Source: Antarcticimicrobium sediminis (GTDB taxonomy: Bacteria; Pseudomonadota; Alphaproteobacteria; Rhodobacterales; Rhodobacteraceae). From it: 64,000 nt of DNA. Shown piece by piece: positions 43,546 through 51,272 of the stretch. The stretch lies in assembly GCF_004348975.1 (NCBI RefSeq), contig NZ_SMFP01000004.1:62001-126000 (forward strand), in the 5' to 3' direction. The notes under the pieces are model-generated. The model had not been told where the DNA came from. It made no database searches and saw nothing but the letters and a program-made list of their open reading frames with translations. Every line of letters begins with the position of its first letter. Position 1 is the first letter of the stretch. Both the position numbers and the translations under genes were made by a program.

Positions 43546-44646
43546 TCAGTGCCGAACCGGGGCGCAGGCCACGGCCTCGAGATCGTCGAGATGGCGTGCG
43601 ACAACGCGCAGGTTCAGCGCCGGGTGTCCTGGCGGGTAGGCCGAGATGAGCCGGGCGACGACATCGACATCCTCCTGGCCCAGGTTCCGTTGAGCAGCCT
43701 GGTGTTCGACGAATTTCAGGAGATCCTCATCCGCCAACCCGTTCAATTCGATCACGCGACAACGAGACCGCAGCGGGGCCGGGATCGATGAGATGACATT
43801 CGCGGTCATGATCCAACAGATGTGGCTCATGTCGAAACTGACATTGAAATACGGGCATTCCCAGAACTGGGCACTGACTGGCTCCAGCAGGCCGAGCAAC
43901 GAGGTGACGATCGAGGTCGAAGCGCCCGTTCCGGAGTAACAATTCCCGGCCTTGCAGATCTCGTCGACAACGACCACGGGATTGCCGATACCTTCTGACA
44001 GCATCGTTTCAACCGGACGGCCAGGCGCAGCGGACCCCCATCCGCGTTGCACACCCGCGACGGCGAACCCCGCGCTTCCGCCTCCGACGTCGATTGTCAG
44101 CTTTGGCAATCGTGACAGTGTCGCAATCCGACGCGCGAAGTGTGACTTCCCGATACCCGGCGGCCCGGCAACAATCACTGGCCGGTGCCAGAGCCCCAGC
44201 CCCCCACGGGCGATATGCTGTCGCGCGTCCTGCCAGATCGGTTTGATCACGGGCTGCATCCAAGGCATCTCGTGCATCAGACGAGACGCCATTTCATCGA
44301 CGGCATGGACGGTTGACGGCCCGTTGAGCAAAACGCCCTCAGCGACGGTTTTCAAACGCTTTCGATCCTCCGCCTTCAAATGGGCAAGGCCGGAGCGGGC
44401 TTCTTGGTTTGCGACCAGGCGCTTGCTCCGCCGCCGGATCTTCGAGTGATCTCTCGCGGACAGATCAAAAGCGTCGCGCATGTAGAACAGCTCGTCGTCA
44501 TCCGCATCAGCTGCCGTCGGTTCGGCAGGTTTGGTGTCGGCGCGACGCTTCCGAAGGCCGGTCAGAAATTCAGTGAAACGGCTTTCGATTTCGGAACCGG
44601 ACAATGGGAACGTCCGGATGTTTGGCATGAAGGGTACTTTTGACAT
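43546..44646 (-). CDS. AAA+ ATPase of the Lon/MoxR-like group, no protease domain
   Basis: About 366 residues starting at ATG 44,646 after GAGGATGG; the frame is open 18 codons further but without conserved sequence. Residues about 1-120 are charged and helical; the AAA+ core has Walker A GPPGIGKS (161-168), Walker B VVVVDE (224-229) and an arginine-finger-like LRSRCRVIEL. The sequence around the core resembles Lon-type ATPases, yet there is no Ser-Lys protease domain. It is the first gene of a minus-strand group with the lipoprotein and cpRec-like genes, a combination I do not recognise as a named system. Confidence 0.8.
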   Translation of the reverse strand: MSKVPFMPNIRTFPLSGSEIESRFTEFLTGLRKRRADTKPAEPTAADADDDELFYMRDAFDLSARDHSKIRRRSKRLVANQEARSGLAHLKAEDRKRLKTVAEGVLLNGPSTVHAVDEMASRLMHEMPWMQPVIKPIWQDARQHIARGGLGLWHRPVIVAGPPGIGKSHFARRIATLSRLPKLTIDVGGGSAGFAVAGVQRGWGSAAPGRPVETMLSEGIGNPVVVVDEICKAGNCYSGTGASTSIVTSLLGLLEPVSAQFWECPYFNVSFDMSHICWIMTANVISSIPAPLRSRCRVIELNGLADEDLLKFVEHQAAQRNLGQEDVDVVARLISAYPPGHPALNLRVVARHLDDLEAVACAPVRH

Positions 44647-45521
44647 GGTAAAGGCCATCCTCGACAAAACTCGGATGGGACCGCGCGGCGGACAGAACAA
44701 CGTTTGCTTATTTATGGAAAAACAAAATCAGACGCCCAAGCGGCCCCGTTGAAAACAGGGTTATGCAAGTATCGAGGATATTGAGCGTCTGAATGCCATG
44801 ACGCAGATGAAGCACAGAGCATGAAAGGCGTCAAGAGGCGGAGTCCTCATGATGTTGCCGAAGGGGCGGGATTCACATAGTGGAGGTTCGATCGGGTCCA
44901 GTCCGAAGCCTTCTTTGCGCATATACCGAACGACAAATTGGTCAGTGCACAATGCCTCATTTCGCAAAGCCGTCTCAGCGACGCGAGGTCATGCGCCACA
45001 TCCTCCAGACGTCGCGGGTTCGTCATCCGGGGGGAGGCCAGTCCACGATAGCCCTGTGATTAAGGCGTTCTCGCAGCAGCGCCACACCAGAACTGCCCAT
45101 CAGTAGATCGGTCCTACTTTCGATACGAAGCGAATGGTTGAGACCTGGCGAAACCGGATTTAGTGTTCCCCCCACGCGTGCATCTGATTCTGCGGGAGGT
45201 CATTTTAGAAGAGTGATTCCAAATCACCTTCAGTCGTAGGCGACATTCCCGCACGATTTTGGTGAGTCAGCCGAGCTAAGGAAATATGGATGAAGGGAGA
45301 ACTCAGGTCTGAGACCACTTTACGTGACGTCGCCTTGGTTGAGCCATCTGCGCATTGAACCCATCTGAGTCGACGCGAGCTTTCTCCCCAAGGAAGATTG
45401 ATGTAGAAACAATTTCTTCTATAGTTGTGCAGATGCAACACCAGATAGGGATTTGTGCTCCACTACTTTCTCCCGATTCAACAGAAAGATATGGAGTGGT
45501 TAAAATCCACGGAAAGCCACT
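44647..45521. other. Spacer without recognisable genes
   Basis: About 875 bases between divergent groups. ORFs of 60-85 codons exist on both strands but lack recognisable motifs and good ribosome-binding sites. The right half (from about 45,200) is AT-rich and must contain the promoter of the gene at 45,522. I see no IS ends here. Confidence 0.5.
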
Positions 45522-46850
45522 ATGAGAAACGAGTTCACCGAAGAATCCCTCTTTAAGCTAAGGGGTGTAAAGTCATTGACGTTTATGGGGTTTACAAGCT
45601 TCCTGCTGTTGTCAATTTTGGTCGCGCTGGCGGTTTTTTGGGCTTCTGTATGGTTGATGGGAAATCCAACAAAAAGTGTTCAGACGTTAACTCTTGGATT
45701 CGTGTCGCCGCTCGAATTTAAGGAAAACTCCGAGCAAGTTGCGGCCTTCATTGGACTTGTCGTTGGCGCGGCAATTTCTCTGGCGGGAGCCGTTGTCGCT
45801 GTATACCTCGCGAGTATCGCGTCAGACCTGCAACGACAGCAATTCGAACTTGAGATGATGACGTTTCTTGATGGCGAGTTTGAGAAGGCAAGGCTGGCTC
45901 TATCGACGCGAAAACGCGCTTTAGCGCGCCTTCAGGACTTCGTGATGCGACGGGATCATGTACTTCAGGCGGTCTTGGAGAGAGGTAAGGGCACCTATCG
46001 TGCGACCTTGAATGCCTTGGCACAGGCGGCCCGCGATGACAAATTGCCCGAGGAAATGTTGATAACTCTTTCCGAACTTTCGAACGCCGCGATAATGGAG
46101 CAAGAAAGTCGGCTCGCCTCATTGCTGCGAAAAAATGCTTTCATAGAGGTGCGAGAAAGCTTTGAGAAAGCAGTGTGCCCTAAAGTGTTTCGAATGTCAC
46201 GAAATCTGAAAGAAAAAGTCTCCGACCTGAACAAGCAAATCAAACAGCCTGACTACCCCGAAGGATACCATCAAGTTCACATGCAAGTTGATGATTATTG
46301 GGGGAAAAAATCAAAAGAACTTTTGGCAGATGATTACTTGCCTCTATTCTCAGATATGAAAGCTAAGGTGACGCCCGAGTTGATAGCAGAGACTTACGTG
46401 GTGGGTTACAATCTGGCTGCCTATGACCAGGGCAGGAAGTTTGCATTTGCGCCCAGAGACTTTGCCAATAGAGAGATTCGACATGGCATGGGCTCAATTC
46501 TGTCATTTCAAGAGTTCGATTATGTCGTCTTGCAGCCCAAATTTTCCTTGAATGGCAGTGGGGAAAAACCGGATGTTCACAAGAGGTACGTCGCGGCAAT
46601 TGGTGTAGCAGATCTATTAAGGTTGTTAATGAGCAATCCAAAACGCGAAACCATTGAGAAAACCGTTGGTGATTATGCAGGCGCCCTCCTGCCTGAAGGT
46701 GCAAAGATGAGCCGCAGCTTGCAAAGATTCGTTCACAATCGGGCATTACAGATTCAATCGGTCGCGACGGAGCTCTTTGGCTATCAGGAAATATTAGGCG
46801 ATAGGTTTGAAATTCCAGTCGTTGATTTTGAAATCACCCCCAAAGACTAA
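45522..46850 (+). CDS. Two-helix membrane protein with long cytoplasmic helical domain, unknown
   Basis: A 442-residue protein that I do not recognise. Two membrane helices (about residues 22-46 and 74-98) with a short loop lead into a long charged, mostly helical region (100-250) that may form a coiled coil, then a mixed C-terminal part. Both helices and the large C-terminal domain suggest an inner-membrane protein with a cytoplasmic sensor or effector. It is AT-richer than the backbone and uses many A/T-ending codons, a sign of transfer. The next gene begins 23 bases after its stop, so they form a two-gene unit. Confidence 0.75.
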   Translation: MRNEFTEESLFKLRGVKSLTFMGFTSFLLLSILVALAVFWASVWLMGNPTKSVQTLTLGFVSPLEFKENSEQVAAFIGLVVGAAISLAGAVVAVYLASIASDLQRQQFELEMMTFLDGEFEKARLALSTRKRALARLQDFVMRRDHVLQAVLERGKGTYRATLNALAQAARDDKLPEEMLITLSELSNAAIMEQESRLASLLRKNAFIEVRESFEKAVCPKVFRMSRNLKEKVSDLNKQIKQPDYPEGYHQVHMQVDDYWGKKSKELLADDYLPLFSDMKAKVTPELIAETYVVGYNLAAYDQGRKFAFAPRDFANREIRHGMGSILSFQEFDYVVLQPKFSLNGSGEKPDVHKRYVAAIGVADLLRLLMSNPKRETIEKTVGDYAGALLPEGAKMSRSLQRFVHNRALQIQSVATELFGYQEILGDRFEIPVVDFEITPKD

Positions 46851-46873
46851 CATAGGTGTTCAGGAGAGAGAGA

Positions 46874-47422
46874 ATGCATGATAATAAATTCGGTAGTAAA
46901 ATGGCGATTCAGGTAGATCCCATTGGATTTCAGGTTGGAGCGCGTCTTATGCGTGTCGGTCCGGAAGGCGGCACGAAAGAGGTGGCGCTGGTTATCAAAG
47001 AATCTGAAGCCGATCTTGCCTCGTCGTGGGGAAGAGGGAAGTACCAAGTAGGACAGGTGAACCTGTATTCACCCGAAACGCAACGCGGGCTGTTCAATCT
47101 CGGAATTTACTCTGGGTCAGACATTATCCTGGAATTAAATTTGGCTGTCATATCAAAAAGGGGAGAAATTTACGAACTACTCGCCGAATTGGTGGGTCAG
47201 GTTGCGCTTCATGTATATGTCTTCGATCAAGCTGGAAGGTCGATTGAGTTGATTGAACTTAAAAACCCATACAGACTGGAGCAACATAAGATTTTCGATG
47301 ATCTTCCGGACATTGAGCTCGAAGATATGGCGGTCATACAGCGCATGATGGATGAAGCTTTCGACATCGCGGATCAGGAAACGGTAGCCTCGAAGCTGCA
47401 AGACTCGGCGGGCGGGTCCTGA
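46874..47422 (+). CDS. Soluble 182-residue protein, partner of the membrane protein
   Basis: Start ATG at 46,874 follows CAGGAGAGAG at good spacing; an upstream GTG (46,856) is less likely. The 182-residue product is acidic, without membrane helix or signal peptide, and starts with beta-rich sequence (IQVDPIGFQVGARLMRVG) followed by repeated hydrophobic strands. No family is recognised. It directly follows the membrane protein gene and shares its lower GC, so the two probably arrived together. A binding or immunity partner is one possibility, but there is no direct evidence. Confidence 0.7.
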   Translation: MHDNKFGSKMAIQVDPIGFQVGARLMRVGPEGGTKEVALVIKESEADLASSWGRGKYQVGQVNLYSPETQRGLFNLGIYSGSDIILELNLAVISKRGEIYELLAELVGQVALHVYVFDQAGRSIELIELKNPYRLEQHKIFDDLPDIELEDMAVIQRMMDEAFDIADQETVASKLQDSAGGS

Positions 47423-47664
47423 CCATTGAGCAGTCGGAGTTGCGTGCGCCCTTCGTTGGACGAAGGGCGCGCGATTTGTTTCGCTCCGCGATGAAGCGCG
47501 GACCGAGGTGATGATCATGGAGCGTAATTTATCACTCCTGAACAAGAGTTTCAGGCTCGGATCCTGACGATCTGGATGTTAATCGGCATTGAATGCTGAC
47601 CCCTTTTCGGCTTGCAATGTTTGCTCTGAATCAATTTAGGTGCAGCTTGAGGGGGGCCTTCCTA

Positions 47665-47830
47665 TCAGGACGCTGCAACGAGTCGGGCTCTGAGCAGGTC
47701 GATGTTCGCTCGGCCATACATCTGACGTTTCAGGGGCTTGAGACGATTGATTTGGCCCTTGGTTTACCCGTTTGACCACGGTTCACGTAGTGCTGCGATG
47801 ACGGCAGCCTGATCCCGCCGGAGATTGCCA
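47665..47830 (-). pseudogene. ISL3 transposase C-terminal remnant with internal stop
   Basis: Minus-strand translation gives TKGQINRLKPLKRQMYGRAN and ends with LLRARLVAAS, the diagnostic C-terminus of ISL3 transposases. Upstream the conserved WSNGQTEGQ appears as WSNG-stop-TKGQ, so a Gln codon has become TAA. The remnant supplies the part missing from the ISL3 copy at 37,589-38,602, but it lies 9 kb away. No intact element is present. Confidence 0.78.
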
Positions 47831-47871
47831 ATATGCTATGTGGACATCGCCGACGCTGTTGATCTTCCCCG

Positions 47872-48022
47872 GCTTTGTTGATGGCATGGATGCCATCAAC
47901 AAAGCATCGCCGTAGATTCCGACGGGACGTTGTCTCGTCGGAATTCGCGCTGGTGATTTTCCGGTTCAGGGGTAACCGGATCCAGTCTTAGGGTGGGTCA
48001 ATGAAAGCCACTGCTTTCATTG
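47872..48022. repeat. Run of four hairpins in 150 bases
   Basis: Four consecutive inverted repeats: 47,872-47,905 (15-bp perfect arms GCTTTGTTGATGGCA, loop of 4), 47,916-47,944 (9-bp arms ATTCCGACG), 47,961-47,979 (6-bp arms CCGGTT) and 47,999-48,022 (10-bp perfect arms CAATGAAAGC, loop of 4). They follow the ISL3 remnant. There is no coding sequence here. The remainder of 47,423-48,454 holds nothing else I can name. Confidence 0.75.
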
Positions 48023-48454
48023 TGTTGTTTGCCCCGTCGGTGGCCAGAGCTGTCGGAAACCGCCATGGTCGGTCTCCTCCGATGGTCAGTCACTCCGCAA
48101 CTTCACCTCTGCCAATCGCGTCCACGGAGGAAGCCCGTCATCGCCGTTGGGGGGTGATCACGTCCCCGCAGCGCGCTGCTTTGTGGTGATGATGTTCGAT
48201 TGTCTCGGCGCCGGTTTTTCGGAAGACCGTTGCGGCCTCTTTTCTCTGGTCTTTTCGCCGAGTGGCGTACTGATGCGAAGTCACGTGTTTGAATGTCCGT
48301 CGTATGGAGGACGTTGGTACGACTTCTGATGCCGAAAAACGATTTCTCGAAGTTTTTTCTTTATCAATCCAGTACCGAAGAGCTGCTCTGGCGCCACTGC
48401 CTTTAATCGACGTTTTTCGAAGAAAGTTCAGGCATTTCCATCACATTTGAATAG

Positions 48455-48541
48455 GGGGTCCTGTTCACGCGATCTGGGGTCCTGTTCATGCGACCATGGG
48501 GTCCTGTTCGTGCGACTTTGGGGTCCTGTTCATGCGACCTG
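48455..48541. repeat. Four tandem 21-22-bp direct repeats
   Basis: Four head-to-tail units begin at 48,455, 48,476, 48,498 and 48,520. Each starts GGGGTCCTGTTC and continues with a variable (A/G)(C/T)GCGA core; the first is 21 and the rest 22 bases. Regular spacing of two helical turns is typical of protein-binding iterons. They could be replication iterons or the repeated transposase-binding sites at the end of an IS21-type element. Units on the minus strand read GAACAGGACCCC. Confidence 0.85.
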
Positions 48542-48594
48542 CTCCCTGTAATGCACGGTAACAAAAAGGGAAATCAGCCCCCGAATCAAGAGAA

Positions 48595-48700
48595 TCAAGA
48601 ACCCCCTGAAAAGACGGTCGGCTTCGCGACCGTCGCGTATGGGGATTGCTTGTTTGGTTGCTTTCGAAGCTCGACCTCGAGCGCGCGGATTTTTCCAGTG
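48595..48700 (-). pseudogene. Short minus-strand protein fragment, origin unknown
   Basis: A coherent tail IRALEVELRKQPNKQSPYAT ends after AKPTVFSGGS at TGA 48,595-48,597; the preceding EEIATLEK sits in another frame, which suggests a frameshift. It lies next to the four direct repeats and may be the end of a transposase, but I cannot name the family. The rest of 48,542-49,026 shows nothing else. Confidence 0.3.
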
Positions 48701-49026
48701 TGGCGATTTCCTCGCCTGACAGCACGGCACTATTTCCAATCTGACTTTGGGCCTGGGAACTCTGGGATCATGACCGAAGACGCGGGATGGCACATGGCAG
48801 GTCAAGTACATCTGGCGCGGTGTGCTGAACAGCAGGTCCATGATTTTCTTCTTCGCCGTTTGCGCGACCGGCCAATATCCAAACCGAACACGGAACAATG
48901 GAGGAAAATGTCTCTCTGGCCAGGTCCTGAAACCGATTTTTCTGACGGCCGTGACTGAATTTGTGCCGTCCTATCCGACGCGGCCCTCGGGTGAATGCCC
49001 CGAACACAATCCTAAGGAGGTTCAAC

Positions 49027-49461
49027 ATGAACTCAATCGTTTTCACCGATTTTGTCACGCCCGCTTCAGGCGCTTCTCGTCACAACACTGCCCTGGGTCG
49101 CTTCGGCACTTGGTTCGACGCCGAGATCGGCAATCTCGAAGACCTGCTCGACATTTCCGGTCATGAAGATGCCATAGATGACTTGGAAGTTCTGCACGCG
49201 CTTCAACTCGATGCGGACGCGACCCCTGACGATGTCGGACGGCTGCTTTCGAAAGCTCTGGCGTCGCTTGAGCGTCTGCTGGAGCGCGTACGGACGATCC
49301 CGATCGAAACCGCTGGTCCGGCCTCTTCGGATCTCGATGTGTGGGTGTGCACTTCCAGAATCCGGCTCGAAGACATCGTCGCGGCGCTGCGCGACGCGCA
49401 GGTGGTCAGAGGCGGGGCGGGGGTGCCGGGCAAACGCCCGGGGTTTTATCATATCTCATAG
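49027..49461 (+). CDS. Small acidic hypothetical protein
   Basis: A 144-residue protein starting at ATG 49,027 behind a near-perfect AAGGAGG ribosome-binding site, which rules out the longer upstream start at 48,961. It is acidic and helical, with long Leu/Asp/Glu runs (LDISGHEDAIDDLEVLHALQ), no membrane segment and no recognised family. It precedes the TIGR02391-like gene by 27 bases, so they may form one transcript. Function unknown. Confidence 0.65.
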   Translation: MNSIVFTDFVTPASGASRHNTALGRFGTWFDAEIGNLEDLLDISGHEDAIDDLEVLHALQLDADATPDDVGRLLSKALASLERLLERVRTIPIETAGPASSDLDVWVCTSRIRLEDIVAALRDAQVVRGGAGVPGKRPGFYHIS

Positions 49462-49488
49462 GACTGGTTATCGGGTAGTAACAGAGAC

Positions 49489-49830
49489 ATGCACGAACTT
49501 TTCAACACCATCCCCGATCCCGACGTCGTTCTCACCCTCGAACCTGAGGAGCTGGCGACCACGCTGCTGATGCTCATGCGGGCCAGAGGTGTGTCCGAGA
49601 CGTTCAGCCTTCACAACATGGTCGGGGAAGTTCTCTACGAAGACCCGAGTCGCGGGATCTCAGGATGTCCAAGGGACCGCTGGCCGGATCTGGAGCTCGC
49701 CGTCTCGGAGGCGTTCGCCTGGATGGAAGCCCAGGCGCTTCTCGTGCCGCAGCCGGGCTCCCATGGCGGGTCTTGGAAGGTGCTCAGCCGCCGTGCCCGG
49801 CGATTCGAGAGCGAGCAGGACCTTCGATAG
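49489..49830 (+). CDS. TIGR02391-like protein, N-terminal part (ends at in-frame amber)
   Basis: A 113-residue frame whose sequence LEPEELATTLLMLMRARG and LHNMVGEVLYEDPS resembles the N-terminal half of TIGR02391 (Ymh) family proteins; the full family protein is about 250 residues. It ends at TAG 49,828-49,830, and the C-terminal half continues in the same frame after only two more codons (49,837). The stop is thus probably a nonsense mutation or a programmed readthrough site. These proteins are common in accessory islands; function unknown. Confidence 0.7.
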   Translation: MHELFNTIPDPDVVLTLEPEELATTLLMLMRARGVSETFSLHNMVGEVLYEDPSRGISGCPRDRWPDLELAVSEAFAWMEAQALLVPQPGSHGGSWKVLSRRARRFESEQDLR

Positions 49831-49836
49831 TTCGAG

Positions 49837-50253
49837 ATGGCCCGGCGCTTGAACAAGGATCTGCTACATCCGGCGATCGCCGAGAAGGTCTGGCTGGCCT
49901 TCGTGCGCGGGGACTTCGCGGAAGCGGTGTTTACCGCGATGTGCACCGTAGAGGTGGCTGTGCGCGAGGCTGGAGGGCTCGCGCAGAAACAGGTCGGCAC
50001 GAAGCTCATGCAGGCCGCCTTCGGCCAGGGCGGCCCGCTCCGGGACCCAGAGGCCAATGCCGCTGAGCAGGACAGGCTCATGCATCTCTTCATAGGCGCC
50101 ATGGGCTCCTACAAGAACCCGTACTCGCACAGAAACGTGGCCCTGGAGGACGCCGGCGAGGCAACCGAGATCGTCACTCTCGCCCGCCACCTGCTGCGCA
50201 TCGTAGACGCGCGGCGGCCAGCGCTGCAGGAAAGACAGACAGATGAAGCGTGA
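49837..50253 (+). CDS. TIGR02391-like protein, C-terminal domain (same frame after amber)
   Basis: A 138-codon continuation with the typical TIGR02391 core: FVRGDFAEAVFTAMCTVEVA, VREAGGL, and the family tail LMHLFIGAMGSYKNPYSHRN with a conserved His. The ATG at 49,837 has no clear ribosome-binding site, and the sequence directly before it (49,831-49,836) continues the same frame, so this is the second half of the gene at 49,489 rather than a separate gene. The domain is often found with defence genes. Confidence 0.75.
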   Translation: MARRLNKDLLHPAIAEKVWLAFVRGDFAEAVFTAMCTVEVAVREAGGLAQKQVGTKLMQAAFGQGGPLRDPEANAAEQDRLMHLFIGAMGSYKNPYSHRNVALEDAGEATEIVTLARHLLRIVDARRPALQERQTDEA

Positions 50254-50522
50254 TCCGGACATCGAACGATTGGCCTGCAGGCCATCGAGGCCTTTGACCA
50301 CAGGTTTGACACTGCCGTAGCGGTATCGCCGCTCCGGAACCGAGCTCAATCAATAGATCGCGCTTCTGAATCCTGACAGGTTTGGAGCTCGCGCCCGTCA
50401 GCTACGGGCGAAACCGGGTTGGAAAACACGTGGGGCTATGGACATATGAGACCAGAGGGTAAAGGTCTCTCTTATCGCGTTCTTCGCCACTGCGTCCTGA
50501 TCCTGAATATATTCTTCTTTAG

Positions 50523-50585
50523 TGGACACCTAAGTCCAGTAACCCCATGGTCTTCATAGACCATGGGTATGGCCTCATGTGTCCA
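50523..50585. promoter_or_regulatory. Nested inverted repeats upstream of the HTH gene
   Basis: Outer arms TGGACAC (50,523-50,529) and GTGTCCA (50,579-50,585) enclose a hairpin with 10-bp arms CCCATGGTCT/AGACCATGGG and loop TCAT (50,544-50,567). A further GTGGG/CCCAC hairpin follows at about 50,597-50,609. All lie in the 414-base gap before the HTH gene, which contains no ORF I would defend. They look like an autoregulated operator-promoter. Confidence 0.6.
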
Positions 50586-50667
50586 TAGGAATAAGTGGGC
50601 AACCCACATACATTAAAAGGGTTTCGGCCTCATCTCGATCCCAGTCGCAACATTCATGGAGGCAGAA

Positions 50668-51168
50668 ATGCCGGGAGAAACTCAAAAGGTGGTCTTGATC
50701 CGGGATCGGAAAAAGGCGAACGCCAACGATGAGCGGACCCTTTCGCGCAAGTGGGGTAAGACGACGATGGGCCTCGGATACACCGTGATCCCCTCCGCTC
50801 TGCTCCGCGGCCAGGCGCGCCTTGGCATCGGCCCGACCGAATTAGCAGTACTCCTGCATCTCATGGATCACTGGTGGCGACCCGAAGATATGCCTTGGCC
50901 ATCGAAGAAGACTATAGTGGAGCGGCTCGGGGTCAGCACGAAGACCGTGCAGCGAGCTATCGTTGGCCTTGAACAGGCACAACTCCTGCATCGGAACGAG
51001 CGGTATCACAAGACTGGTGGTCGCACATCGAACGAATACGACCTGCGACCGCTCGTCGAACTGCTTAAGCCGATCGTGGCTGACATGGAAAAGGCCGACA
51101 AGGAAAGCAAGGCAACCAAGCGGGCTGCCGAACGACCAGGTTTGCGCAAGCGCCAGTCGGCATCGTGA
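50668..51168 (+). CDS. Winged-helix DNA-binding protein
   Basis: A 166-residue protein starting at ATG 50,668 after GGAGG. A helix-turn-helix (about residues 78-106: PSKKTIVERLGVSTKTVQRA) sits in a winged-helix fold like that of plasmid replication or regulator proteins (HTH_36-like). The N- and C-terminal tails are highly basic. It is followed 13 bases later by a 28-codon ORF and then the Abi_C-like gene, so it may regulate them, with the nested palindromes upstream as its operators. A replication role is possible but no origin is visible. Confidence 0.75.
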   Translation: MPGETQKVVLIRDRKKANANDERTLSRKWGKTTMGLGYTVIPSALLRGQARLGIGPTELAVLLHLMDHWWRPEDMPWPSKKTIVERLGVSTKTVQRAIVGLEQAQLLHRNERYHKTGGRTSNEYDLRPLVELLKPIVADMEKADKESKATKRAAERPGLRKRQSAS

Positions 51169-51181
51169 GCAGGAGGTGAAC

Positions 51182-51268
51182 ATGGATAACCAAATTGTCT
51201 ACCGCCGCATCATGCTCGTCTTCGCGATCATCGGGCTTGCGGTCAGCACCGCCCAGCTCTGGCTCTAA
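51182..51268 (+). CDS. 28-residue single-helix membrane peptide
   Basis: A tiny ORF from ATG 51,182 to TAA 51,268 with a strong AGGAGG ribosome-binding site 6 bases upstream. The product begins MDNQIVYRRI and then has one hydrophobic helix (about residues 11-28). It lies between the HTH gene (13 bases) and the Abi_C-like gene (4 bases). Hydrophobic peptides of this size occur as toxins or as membrane anchors. Good spacing and a clean frame support it being translated. Confidence 0.6.
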   Translation: MDNQIVYRRIMLVFAIIGLAVSTAQLWL

Positions 51269-51272
51269 TTCA

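Noticed and set aside
48455-48541. A CRISPR array
   Set aside because: The repeat units are directly adjacent, with no spacers, and only four copies of 21-22 bases occur.
48455-48541. A functional plasmid replication origin
   Set aside because: No Rep, RepABC or DnaA-like gene is found nearby; kept only as a repeat with two possible origins.
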